NCBI GenBank assembly: GCA_009922405.1
Contig: RFVZ01000072.1
Span: forward strand, 1 to 10,620
Source: Betaproteobacteria bacterium
GTDB taxonomy: Bacteria; Pseudomonadota; Gammaproteobacteria; Burkholderiales; Burkholderiaceae_E
Length of the DNA stretch: 10,620 nucleotides
Reading direction: 5' to 3'
In this document: positions 1-6,923 of the stretch, one piece after another
How positions within the stretch are numbered: the stretch's first letter is position 1
How the letters are laid out: every line of letters starts with the position of its first letter
Notes under the pieces: generated by a model
Database searches by the model: none
The model's input: the letters and a program-made list of their open reading frames with translations, nothing else
What the model was told of the DNA's origin: nothing
Made by a program: the position numbers and the translations under genes

Positions 1-668
1 GCTTCAATTTCGGGTAATGGTTCTGACAGTCGGCATGTTTGCAGGACATGTTCACGAAGGCAGTGGCCCTCCGATAAAAGCAGCAGTCGGCTGGCGTCAA
101 TCGAATCCAGCGTTGGCCGGGCCGTTCGGGTGGCTGGGTCGTCGTCGGCCCCAATGAGCCAGAGTTCCTCCTCAAATAACGGGATCACCAGTAACCCAGA
201 TGTCTCGTAGGGGAGAGCGATCAAGGCAAAGTCGAGGCTTGCGTCGTTAACCTGGGTAAGGAGCGTTGTCGTGCGCTCTTCGCGCAATGCGATGCGCAAA
301 TCTGGCAACTGCTCACGCGCGGCCCGCATGAGGGGTGGCAAAAGGTAGGGGGCAAGCGTTGGGATCGCTCCGAGCCGGACCAGCCCCGTGAGTGGGCCTG
401 CACAACGTGCAACATGCGACGCGAGATCGCCTGCCTGGGCCAGAAGCACGCGGGCCCGTTCCACGACCTCGAGCCCGAGCTGCGTGAAGCGAACCTGCTG
501 GCGGTCACGCTCGACGAGTGTTGCGCCCAAGAGCCGTTCGAGTTCCTGAATGCCGCCCGAGAGCGTGGATTGCGTGACAAAACGGGCTTGCGCCGCTTGC
601 GTGAAATTGAGCGTCTCTGAAAGCGCGACGAGATAAGAAAGCTGGCGTAGTGAGGGTAGGGCGGGCAT
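1..668 (-). CDS. oxyR: OxyR, LysR-family peroxide-sensing transcriptional regulator (3' end outside window)
   Basis: Reading the minus strand from the ATG at 668-666 gives 222 residues that run off the window edge, so about the last 80-90 residues of a roughly 300-residue protein are missing. The N-terminal winged HTH covers about residues 5-65 (core FTQAAQARFVTQSTLSGGI, residues 22-40). The regulatory domain carries AIPTLAPYLLPP, matching the OxyR segment with the peroxide-pocket Thr (here Thr104). The redox motif is present: Cys203 in GHCLR and Cys212, nine residues apart as in E. coli Cys199/Cys208, with a constant offset of four that also fits Thr104 versus Thr100. In the family, H2O2 makes a disulfide that switches on catalase, peroxidase and iron-storage genes. 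The start is set by an in-frame stop four codons upstream (680-678) and a GAGG-type ribosome site. It is divergent from the gene at 841. OxyR identity is strong because of the cysteine pair; its targets here are unknown. Confidence 0.93.
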   Translation of the reverse strand, partial: MPALPSLRQLSYLVALSETLNFTQAAQARFVTQSTLSGGIQELERLLGATLVERDRQQVRFTQLGLEVVERARVLLAQAGDLASHVARCAGPLTGLVRLGAIPTLAPYLLPPLMRAAREQLPDLRIALREERTTTLLTQVNDASLDFALIALPYETSGLLVIPLFEEELWLIGADDDPATRTARPTLDSIDASRLLLLSEGHCLREHVLQTCRLSEPLPEIE

Positions 669-698
669 GGCTCGACCTCAGGTCCGGGGATGCCTCTG

Positions 699-704
699 AT
701 CATA
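699..704 (-). promoter_or_regulatory. Candidate -10 element for oxyR
   Basis: On the minus strand the hexamer TATGAT (one mismatch from TATAAT) lies about 30 bases upstream of the oxyR ATG. No good -35 is seen 16-18 bases further up, which would fit an activator- or self-regulated promoter but equally fits chance. No full OxyR operator (four spaced ATAG/CTAT half-sites) could be read. Confidence 0.25.
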
Positions 705-777
705 GCGGGCATCGCCACGGATCGGTTGGATCGCGCTTAAACGTTGAATCTGCACAGAAACACGACTGTTTTAAGCG

Positions 778-805
778 TTGATCAGTTATCCTTCAGCCGT
801 AAATT
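778..805 (+). promoter_or_regulatory. Candidate sigma-70-type promoter for the hydrolase/chemosensory-like operon
   Basis: TTGATC at 778-783 (4 of 6 to TTGACA) and TAAATT at 800-805 (4 of 6 to TATAAT) are separated by 16 bases in an AT-rich stretch of the divergent intergenic region. Transcription would begin near 812, about 30 bases before the TTG start favoured at 841. If the promoter is real, the alternative start at 778 cannot be used. The match is modest. Confidence 0.3.
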
Positions 806-840
806 TACGCTCACGCCGAGTACATTTTTGGGGCCCCCTG

Positions 841-1743
841 TTGCAGTTGCGCCAGTTCGAATCCTTTGTTCAATGTTCAGCGGAGGGGTCACGCTGGCCA
901 GAGATTCGTCTCTGCGGCTTTGTGCCGCCAGGTCCAGTGCGGGCGGAATGCGTCCTTTTTCACGACCTGGGCGCCTCCGCTGCATCCTTAGCGGACCTTG
1001 CGGCAAGCCTGTCCGATCACGGATTTAGAGTGTTGGTGCCCGATTTGCCGGGCCACGGCGCAACTGCTGCACGGTTGCCCAGAGGAAGCCGAGACTTCGG
1101 CGAAATTGTCGATACGCTTTTTAACGGGGGCGGTTCAGGACTGCCCCGGTTTCTAGGTGGGCTCGGCTGGGGCGCATCGGCGGCCCTCAATGTGGCAGCT
1201 GGTTCTCTGGGCGACTCGCTATCCGGAATTGTTTTGATTGAGCCGCTGTTGGCCGAAATTCCAGCGACACTCAAGCCGCCCGTGCGAGCAGGTGTTGGCT
1301 ATGCGCAACGCCTGGAAGGGGCCGAGGCTATGTTACAAGGCTGGCATCTCGATTGGCTGATTGGCGGGTTGCCGGTTCGGGTTCCGGTCACGCAACTGGA
1401 TCAGTTGCCTGGTTCCGCGTCGCTGCCCTATCGACTCTACCGTCCTTTCAGTAGTGGCGCTGAGGGCTTGCGGCGGACATTCTGGTGTGAGAACCCCGTA
1501 CTCGCGATGTTGCCAACGCACAGTCATTGTATTGAGGTCGATCGGGCGGCAACGCAAATCGAATCCTTCGGGACCAGTTTCAGCGTCCGGCATTTCGACC
1601 ACACTGATCTGAGCCTGGTTCAGCAGATCGCCCATTGGCTGGATGCGTTGGTTGAAAACCCTGTTCGCGAGGCGCCCCAGCCCATTTATCCTCCTGGCTT
1701 GCCGAGCCACCCATCACATCGGAAGCCCACATGGATTGGCTGA
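841..1743 (+). CDS. Alpha/beta-hydrolase-fold protein with altered nucleophile elbow (possible pseudoenzyme)
   Basis: From the TTG at 841 the product has 300 residues. It follows the alpha/beta hydrolase plan: the oxyanion-loop region FHDLGASAASL (residues 40-50), the strand and loop VLVPDLPGHG (64-73), the nucleophile elbow region FLGGLGWGASAAL (104-116), and a C-terminal HFDHTDLSL motif holding a candidate catalytic His. The elbow, normally G-x-S-x-G, reads G-W-G-A-S, so the nucleophile position (residue 111) is Gly; Ser113 sits two places on. Either the protein is inactive and acts as a binding partner, or it uses unusual chemistry. The start is uncertain: 841 has a GGGG seven bases upstream, an in-frame TTG at 778 has no ribosome site, and GTG at 928 would clip the fold. 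No signal peptide is obvious. It overlaps the CheW-like gene by 13 bases and so is probably co-transcribed with it. Hydrolase fold is fairly sure; substrate and partner are unknown. Confidence 0.75.
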   Translation: MQLRQFESFVQCSAEGSRWPEIRLCGFVPPGPVRAECVLFHDLGASAASLADLAASLSDHGFRVLVPDLPGHGATAARLPRGSRDFGEIVDTLFNGGGSGLPRFLGGLGWGASAALNVAAGSLGDSLSGIVLIEPLLAEIPATLKPPVRAGVGYAQRLEGAEAMLQGWHLDWLIGGLPVRVPVTQLDQLPGSASLPYRLYRPFSSGAEGLRRTFWCENPVLAMLPTHSHCIEVDRAATQIESFGTSFSVRHFDHTDLSLVQQIAHWLDALVENPVREAPQPIYPPGLPSHPSHRKPTWIG

Positions 1744-2102
1744 TCCTTCACCGCGACGGTTCAGAGTTCTCGTTGCCCTTGCGCGACGTGGATCGGGTTG
1801 TTCCGTGGTCGCCCGCGATGACCTGGGTCGGTCGTGGCCAGCCTGAAGGGCTGATTTTTGGCGACGTACCGCCGATGGTAGTCAGTGAGCCATCGACGTT
1901 AGTTAGCGAGCCGCCAGTGGCGGTTTCGGGTGCGCCCGAGCCCGAGCCCGCGCCTGCCTTCCAAGAGCCCCGGTTCATCGTGCTGCGCGACCGGCGTCAT
2001 GGCGACTGTGGAGTTGCCCTCATCGCCGATCGCGTGGATCTGGCTATGCAGTCCAGGGGCACACCAATTTCGATTCCTCCGTCCCGCGACATTCACCGAT
2101 GA
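1731..2102 (+). CDS. Small diverged CheW/PilI-like coupling protein
   Basis: This is a 123-residue soluble protein starting at ATG 1731 with GGAAG five bases upstream. The N-terminal stretch WLILHRDGSEFSLPLRDVDR (3-22) matches the opening beta strands of CheW (residues like 'lvFrvgg..yaiPl..V.eiv'). After a Pro/Glu/Val-rich insert (about residues 50-80), a second half matches the CheW pattern of a strand followed by 'vallvDrV' (RFIVLRD..., GVALIADRVDLAMQ, about 81-107). The central segment with the conserved 'G.i.lRG.i.pviDL' is not recognisable, so a standard kinase/receptor-coupling surface may be lost. CheW proteins are normally 150-180 residues and bridge receptors and CheA; PilI does this in type IV pilus systems. 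The stop overlaps the next start as ATGA, indicating translational coupling to the receptor-like gene. The family call rests on pattern by eye and on the neighbour. Confidence 0.6.
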   Translation: MDWLILHRDGSEFSLPLRDVDRVVPWSPAMTWVGRGQPEGLIFGDVPPMVVSEPSTLVSEPPVAVSGAPEPEPAPAFQEPRFIVLRDRRHGDCGVALIADRVDLAMQSRGTPISIPPSRDIHR

Positions 2103-4129
2103 AAAATACCAAATCCAAGAATGCCAGCTCCCCCGGGGCCTTGCTGCTGCGTTATCTCCCGCCGGTATTGATTGTCCTAACGATCGGCCTTTTGCTAACC
2201 ACGGCACTGGCTCATCTTTCGGCGCGTCAGGCCGACGAGCGCAATCGCAAGATTGTCGAAGCGGGGCTTCAATTTCACCTGACGCTGCAGCGACTGACTG
2301 CGACGCTTGATCCGGACTACGATCCAGCGCGGGCTGATTTCGCGGCCCTTGCACTCGCTTCGAAAAAGTTCGCAGCCTCACTCGAGGCAATGCAACGCGA
2401 TTTGGTCATGGGATCCAATGCCGAAGCCCTGCCGCGTCGTCTTCGAGATGCGGTTCAACGGATCACCGAGAAGCAGCGGGTCGTTGACGCGCTCACTGCG
2501 CAGGCTGAGAAGCTGGGGTCCGTTAAAAAAACGCTGGAATCCGCAAGCGATAATTTTGGCGCCCTGCTCACGGAAATCAAGAATCAATCTGAGGGTTACG
2601 ACGCGCTCGCGCGTAGTGTTTCTACGCTCAATCCAAAGTCACTGCCAAAGACCCAGGCTGAATCGCTGGGTGCGGCATTCCGTGCGGCCGAAACCGGGTT
2701 GAGCGAAGCCGTCGAGCAACTCAAAACGGCGCCTGCCAATGCCGAATTGCAGGCGGCGGCGCGGCAGAAGCTCGGCCCACTCGCCGTGGCTGCTAAGGCG
2801 ATTGCACAAAAATTTGGTGAATTCCCCGCCACCAAGGATGCGCAGGCTCTGAATCGGCAGTTCACTGCGGTCGCCGAGGCGGCTGAGCGGTCGGCAGGGT
2901 CCGGTGCCAATGCTGCGCGACTGGCGCCAGACGTTGATCACGCCAAGATTCGGATTGAGTTGCGGCGGGCTCGTACGGAGCTCATGATGATCGGCCAGCA
3001 GTTGCCGGTCGTGAATGAGTACTTCGAGCGATTCCTTGATCGCCCTCCGGTCGCTTCTCTCGCCGAGTTGCTGTTCCTGGTGTCGGGGGTCAGTGCGTTG
3101 TTCGCCCTGGGCTCTGCCTGGCGTTCGGCCGCCAAGCCCCCAATGACACCCGCGCCGGCACTGCCTGCACCGAGTGCAATGGCGCGTGAACCTCAGGTCT
3201 CGACGAAAGCGCTGGGCGAGGTTGCACCGCTTGGGCCTCTACCGGCTGATGATCCCTTCGCGTCTGCCTTTGCTGCCAAGGACCCCTTCGCGGCGCCTGA
3301 CCCGTTCGCAGCGCCGGATCCGTTCGCACCGAAAGACCCCTTTGCGGCTCCCGACCCGTTCGCAGCCCCTGATCCCTTTGCAGCGCCGGATCCTTTCGCC
3401 TCCGCCGATTCGAAGGACGCTGGGGACGAGGCCGCCAAACCGGCGGGCGACGATATCTTTGCCGAGTCAGCTCCGGCCGAATCCGAACCTGCCGCTGTCC
3501 AGACCAGTTGGGCTGCCCCTGGTGGGTCGCCCGCAACGGGCTGGGAGGCCCAGCCAGCTGGATCCGAGGAAGCTGCAGCACTTCGTGAACTCATCGTCGA
3601 TGTTGACCGTCGATTGGCCGACATCGCTGCCCGTGCCGAAGAAGATTCACGCCACGTTGAAGAACTGCTCTCAGCGCTGGGACAGTCGTCGCAGGTCGTC
3701 GAGCAGGCCGCCCGGATTCAGACCGAAATGGCGGACGCAGCACAGTCGCTCCAGACCCGCGCCGCCGAGATGCGCGAGAGCCTACCGGCGCAGGGCGCCA
3801 TGGTTCGTCAGGTTCGCGAGTCTCTGATTAACTACGCCGCCGCCACTGCACCGACGCAGGCCGCCGGTGAAATTCTGTACGCGTTGCTGGATCGATTGCA
3901 ATCGATGGAACGGACTGCAGACGGTATCGACGCCCAGCTAAATGTTGGAATTGATCGTCTTGCCAAATTGCCAGAAGGTTTTGGATCGCTGCGTTCCCGA
4001 GCGACTACCTTGCTTGAAGGCGCGCGTCAGCTTGAGCAGGCTCATGACGAGGCCCTGATTGCCGTTGGCGGCTGGCGTGATGAGATCGTCGCGATCCGGA
4101 CGCGCCTCGCGGAGGCAGTCCATGCCTGA
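2099..4129 (+). CDS. Two-TM PilJ-like receptor-type protein with DPFA repeats and a coiled-coil cytoplasmic tail
   Basis: The product has 676 residues. TM1 is at about 15-41 and TM2 at about 322-341; the intervening 280 residues, mostly helical in composition, should be periplasmic. The segment AGLQFHLTLQRL (55-66) resembles the start of the PilJ-type sensor domain (AGELRVLSQRI in PilJ), and the total length is close to PilJ. The cytoplasmic part begins with a Pro/Ala linker, then eight DPFA units (385-434), an acidic Ala/Glu stretch, and a heptad-rich Ala/Glu/Arg tail from about 495 to the end. The tail looks like a methyl-accepting coiled coil, yet the invariant hairpin tip of chemoreceptors (E..GRGFAVVADEVR type) is absent, so normal CheA activation is unlikely. 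The start is coupled by ATGA to the CheW-like gene. The next gene starts within its last codons, behind GGAGG. The role is inferred: a membrane sensor or scaffold. It could instead be an unrelated coiled-coil membrane protein. Confidence 0.6.
   Translation: MKNTKSKNASSPGALLLRYLPPVLIVLTIGLLLTTALAHLSARQADERNRKIVEAGLQFHLTLQRLTATLDPDYDPARADFAALALASKKFAASLEAMQRDLVMGSNAEALPRRLRDAVQRITEKQRVVDALTAQAEKLGSVKKTLESASDNFGALLTEIKNQSEGYDALARSVSTLNPKSLPKTQAESLGAAFRAAETGLSEAVEQLKTAPANAELQAAARQKLGPLAVAAKAIAQKFGEFPATKDAQALNRQFTAVAEAAERSAGSGANAARLAPDVDHAKIRIELRRARTELMMIGQQLPVVNEYFERFLDRPPVASLAELLFLVSGVSALFALGSAWRSAAKPPMTPAPALPAPSAMAREPQVSTKALGEVAPLGPLPADDPFASAFAAKDPFAAPDPFAAPDPFAPKDPFAAPDPFAAPDPFAAPDPFASADSKDAGDEAAKPAGDDIFAESAPAESEPAAVQTSWAAPGGSPATGWEAQPAGSEEAAALRELIVDVDRRLADIAARAEEDSRHVEELLSALGQSSQVVEQAARIQTEMADAAQSLQTRAAEMRESLPAQGAMVRQVRESLINYAAATAPTQAAGEILYALLDRLQSMERTADGIDAQLNVGIDRLAKLPEGFGSLRSRATTLLEGARQLEQAHDEALIAVGGWRDEIVAIRTRLAEAVHA
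3251..3400 (+). repeat. Tandem DPFA(A/S)(P/K) hexapeptide-coding repeat
   Basis: Eight DPFA tetrapeptides occur in residues 385-434 of the receptor-like protein, mostly as the hexamer DPFAAP (18-base unit); one PK variant and one spacer (SAFAAK) interrupt them. Synonymous codons differ between units (gac/gat, ccc/ccg/cct, ttc/ttt), so the peptide repeat is kept while the DNA has diverged. This suggests selection on the peptide or an old expansion rather than fresh slippage. It lies just after TM2, in a position suited to a flexible, multivalent docking tether. Confidence 0.9.
4111..4115 (+). promoter_or_regulatory. Ribosome binding site that sets the start of the 563-residue gene
   Basis: GGAGG six bases before ATG 4122 is a near-perfect Shine-Dalgarno site. 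It lies inside the 3' end of the preceding gene and favours 4122 over an upstream in-frame start at 4059. Confidence 0.8.
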
Positions 4130-5813
4130 GCAGGATTTCGGACTCCTGTCCGACACCGGGCGTGAACTCTATGTGGCGGATGCGATCAATGACCTGACGC
4201 GCCTCCGGCTGCAATTGGCGTCGGCGACTCTGGCCGGAATCGCGGATCGACCGGAGTGGGGCGGAATCGCCGCTAGCCTGCGCGCGCTGGGTGAGGATCA
4301 CCCTGCCACAGTTGTCGACGCGTTTGCCGACGTGTTGGGGGCAGTGGGTGAAGAAGCTCACGCGGGCGAGGACCACGAGTTCCTTGCCTACGGTATCGAT
4401 ACCGTCGACATGTTGTTGCGGGCGGGGGATGAGTTTGATCCAGCTCGCTTGAAAGGGTTCGTCGAACGAATTCATGCGTTCGCTGCAGATCGAGGTCTGG
4501 CAGTCCCCCAAATTCCCGAGGAGATCCTTGCCGGGCAACTCCCGAAGCCAGCCTCGCGCTCACCGTTCTCGACGAGTCTCAAGGGCTTCGATCTGCCCCC
4601 GATCGACCCACCGTCGTGGGATCTCGAATCGTTTGCGATGCCCGCGGAGGAAGCGGGGGAGGAGGTCGAAGAGGGTGCGGAAGTCGAGGCTGAAGAATTG
4701 GCTGAGGCGACGCCAATTGCCGGGCCGCTGATCGACGTCTCTGAAGAACCCAAAGCGCCTCAAGCACCCGAGGTGCCCGCGCTACTTCCTCACCCCGAGG
4801 AAGCGACTGACGTTGAACACGATGCAAAAAAGGCCGTTAATTTCGGGCCCTTGTTTGATCCTAAGTTGCCATTCAATCTGAATGCGAGTTCGACTCCGGT
4901 CGTCGAACCGGTTTCTGGCGAAGAACGCCCTCAAACTCAGACGCTTCCCGCCGTCCCGGCCGTGGTCCAGCCGATTGTGACGCCACCATTAGCCCCGAGC
5001 CAATCCGACCCAGTCGCGGAACTCGCCTCTGCCTTTGATTCGATCCCTGCCGCGACGGCCGATCGCAGTGGTAGAGGAATGGGTGTTGCAAACCTGGCCG
5101 CTCTCGCTCAGGGTGCCCTTTGGCTGGCGGAGTGTATTCGCCCCGTGACAGGCGCTGGAGCTGCAGTGACTGCGACTGCGGTGGATGCGGTTCGCCGCGA
5201 CGCATTGGCCGCACTTGCTGTAGACCACGTTGTGAGTGCCGCTGGTGCTCGCCAGCGGATTCAGGTTGGGGAGCAGACACGGATTTTCTTGCGCCGATTG
5301 CAAAATGAAGTCGGTAGCTTTGATTCGTTTACTGTGGATGCACAGTGGTGCCGGATTCACTTGTCTGAGCCCGCTGCGGGGATCGCCGAGCGACTCGGAT
5401 TGGTCGCGGCCGCTCCGCTAGCGGTTTGCGCGGATGGGGGGCGTCAGGTTTGGGTACCAGTTCAGGCGCAGCGTCTCACCATTTGGCAGTGTGTGGCCGA
5501 TGACGGGGCGATATGCGCACTTCCTGATCTACCAGCCGAGGCGGTCGCTGATGCGTTGCCCTGGCACGCCCTGATGATTGGCCCGGGCGGCAGACCAGAG
5601 GTGGTTGCCGTTGCCGCTGAAGTGCCGATGCCGCCTGCGGCTCCGTTTATTCGACTGGGTTCGGGCCCGGTCGTTCTCGATCCAGGTCGTTGGAAGCGAA
5701 TTCGTTCAACCTGTTTTGTTCTAGGCCAGCCATTGGCTGGCATCGATTGGGTGGCGGGCGCTGCGCTTATAGCCGGCAGCTCCGCTGTGCTTCTCAATCC
5801 AGGAATGATCTGA
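4122..5813 (+). CDS. Kinase-less ChpA/CheA-like protein with P5-like C-terminus (tentative); otherwise unrecognised
   Basis: The product has 563 residues, overlapping the receptor-like gene by 8 bases. Residues 1-135 are helical and vaguely like a histidine-phosphotransfer bundle, but no H-x-x-K-G phosphoryl-acceptor motif is seen. Residues about 140-320 are a low-complexity linker with a strongly acidic patch (EEAGEEVEEGAEVEAEE) and many Pro. Residues 324-563 form a conserved-looking C-terminal region. Its last part resembles the CheA P5/CheW fold: ADGGRQVWVPVQ (437-448) is like 'v..g...yaiPl', and the end, WVAGAALIAGSSAVLLNPGM, is like the P5 finish 'gGatilgdG.v.lIlD...l'. None of the HATPase N, G1, F and G2 boxes is present, so it cannot be a CheA-type kinase. 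Position after PilI- and PilJ-like genes matches chpA. No signal peptide or TM is seen. The domain match is weak and made by eye; the protein may be a family of its own. Confidence 0.5.
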   Translation: MPEQDFGLLSDTGRELYVADAINDLTRLRLQLASATLAGIADRPEWGGIAASLRALGEDHPATVVDAFADVLGAVGEEAHAGEDHEFLAYGIDTVDMLLRAGDEFDPARLKGFVERIHAFAADRGLAVPQIPEEILAGQLPKPASRSPFSTSLKGFDLPPIDPPSWDLESFAMPAEEAGEEVEEGAEVEAEELAEATPIAGPLIDVSEEPKAPQAPEVPALLPHPEEATDVEHDAKKAVNFGPLFDPKLPFNLNASSTPVVEPVSGEERPQTQTLPAVPAVVQPIVTPPLAPSQSDPVAELASAFDSIPAATADRSGRGMGVANLAALAQGALWLAECIRPVTGAGAAVTATAVDAVRRDALAALAVDHVVSAAGARQRIQVGEQTRIFLRRLQNEVGSFDSFTVDAQWCRIHLSEPAAGIAERLGLVAAAPLAVCADGGRQVWVPVQAQRLTIWQCVADDGAICALPDLPAEAVADALPWHALMIGPGGRPEVVAVAAEVPMPPAAPFIRLGSGPVVLDPGRWKRIRSTCFVLGQPLAGIDWVAGAALIAGSSAVLLNPGMI

Positions 5814-5833
5814 GCGACCGGGGCGCAAGCTGC

Positions 5834-6619
5834 ATGGTCGCGCGCTGGGCGTCACGGCTGACCTTGATTATTTCGATGTTGCCGGCGCTCGCGTTGGGGC
5901 AACAGGGGGCTGCTGCCGGGGAGCCCGCGTCGGTTCCGGCGCCTGAATCTAACCCGCAAGCAATGACCGCCGTGATCGTTGCGCAGATCCGCGGGCTGGT
6001 TGACCGGCAGTTGCGCGAGAACAATTTCGTCCTGCCGGCCGGCGCGCGGCTTGAGGTCTCTTTCCCGGGGACTTTTATGCTGCCGCAACGATGTAGCCAA
6101 CCGACCGTCGAACCCGTAACTGGGCGCAAACCCCCAGGAAGTGCGGTTCCCTATGTGATTCGCTGTGCACCTGCGCCCGGTGCACAGCAGGGACCGTCGC
6201 TCACCGTGTCGGTCCGCGTGACTGTTCTAAAAAATGTAGTGGTGACCACCCGGGCGCTCGCAAATAATTCGGTCATCGATGCCGGGGACCTGGTGATGGC
6301 TGAGGCCGATATCGGTGCGGCTGGTGCCGACGCATTGACGAACCCCGCGGACGCAATCGGGCGTACGGCGATTCGAAACCTTTCTTCTGGCTCGATCGTG
6401 CCCCGATCAGCCCTCCGACTTCCATTGGCTATACGTTCGGGTGAAACTGTCCGTATAGAGATCGTAGGGATTGGATTTACTGTTTCATCAGAAGCGACCG
6501 CCATGCAAAATGGTGCAACTGGTGATACGATACGGTTACGGAATTCTGAGGGTCAAACGCTCTCGGGTCGTCTGGATCCACGCGGTGTCGTGGTGATCGA
6601 TATCCGAAGGTCAGACTAG
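5834..6619 (+). CDS. flgA: FlgA, flagellar basal-body P-ring assembly chaperone
   Basis: The product has 261 residues, starting at ATG 5834, which begins a Sec signal peptide (MVARWASRLT then a hydrophobic core, probable cut near LALG-Q at residue 22). FlgA works in the periplasm and helps FlgI monomers polymerise into the P-ring around the rod. The N-terminal domain (about 45-130) includes the FlgA-type FPGTFMLPQRC segment and a second Cys at 111; Cys87 and Cys111 could form a disulfide. An SAF-type domain covers about 133-200 (VTTRALANNSVIDAGDLV). The C-terminal beta domain (200-261) has the typical RSGETVRIEI, GATGDTIRLRN and GRLDPRGVV motifs. The length is slightly above the usual 220-240 residues. 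It follows the ChpA-like gene by 20 bases and is followed by flgM after 12, so it probably shares their transcript. No separate flagellar promoter was recognised in front of it. Confidence 0.95.
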   Translation: MVARWASRLTLIISMLPALALGQQGAAAGEPASVPAPESNPQAMTAVIVAQIRGLVDRQLRENNFVLPAGARLEVSFPGTFMLPQRCSQPTVEPVTGRKPPGSAVPYVIRCAPAPGAQQGPSLTVSVRVTVLKNVVVTTRALANNSVIDAGDLVMAEADIGAAGADALTNPADAIGRTAIRNLSSGSIVPRSALRLPLAIRSGETVRIEIVGIGFTVSSEATAMQNGATGDTIRLRNSEGQTLSGRLDPRGVVVIDIRRSD

Positions 6620-6631
6620 AAAGAGGGGCAA

Positions 6632-6910
6632 ATGAAAGTCAACGGAAGCACACCTGGCGGAGTCGATGCACTGCATCTGATCTCGGACGCGCCTTCGCGT
6701 CCGGTGGCTGGTGCGTCAAGCTCGAATTCTGGCCGCCCTGTCGTCGATTTATCGACAAAGACTCAAGCCCTGCGTGCGATCGATGTGACCGGTCCGATCG
6801 AAGATGAGGCTCTGATCGCCGAGATCCGTAACCGGATATCGTCTGGGCGTTTCGCGATCGATTACGGGCGCATCGCCGATTCAATGCTGGCGTCTGGGTG
6901 GGTTGGCTGA
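6632..6910 (+). CDS. flgM: FlgM, anti-sigma-28 factor
   Basis: This 92-residue protein has a disordered, Ser/Pro/Gly-rich N-terminal half and a C-terminal sigma-binding part (about 45-92): ALRAIDVTGPIEDEALIAEI followed by RISSGRFAIDYGRIADSML. The last element is the family signature (I..G.Y.ID...IA..ml). FlgM holds FliA (sigma-28) inactive until the hook is finished, then is exported through the flagellar type III apparatus. The start ATG 6632 has an AGAGGGG ribosome site. It lies between flgA and flgN, the standard order in many proteobacteria. A sigma-28 promoter, which often precedes flgM, could not be found in the end of flgA. The stop lies 13 bases before the preferred flgN ATG. Confidence 0.93.
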   Translation: MKVNGSTPGGVDALHLISDAPSRPVAGASSSNSGRPVVDLSTKTQALRAIDVTGPIEDEALIAEIRNRISSGRFAIDYGRIADSMLASGWVG

Positions 6911-6923
6911 AGCCGGCAAACCC

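Noticed and set aside
69..79. CCGATAAA as a sigma-28 -10 element
   Set aside because: It lies inside oxyR on the opposite strand, without a -35 element or a downstream plus-strand gene.
221..718. 165-residue minus-strand open frame
   Set aside because: It is in the wrong frame over oxyR. The oxyR frame shows a complete LysR/OxyR pattern with redox cysteines, while this one is Ser/Arg-rich with no family likeness.
1333..1710. 125-residue minus-strand open frame inside the hydrolase gene
   Set aside because: The plus-strand frame carries the hydrolase motifs across this region; no motif or ribosome site supports the antisense frame.
3090..3624. Two long minus-strand open frames (3090-3581 and 3193-3624)
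   Set aside because: They are the antisense of the DPFA repeat and its flanks; the Gly-Ser-Gly-Ala or Arg/Pro/Gln-rich products are mirror images of the repeat in the plus-strand gene.
6305..6312. GCCGATAT as a sigma-28 -10 element upstream of flgM
   Set aside because: There is no TAAA-like -35 fifteen bases upstream, and it lies over 300 bases before flgM inside flgA.
6577..6603. Sigma-28 promoter immediately upstream of flgM
   Set aside because: ATCGATAT matches only 5 of 8 and the -35 position reads TCCA.
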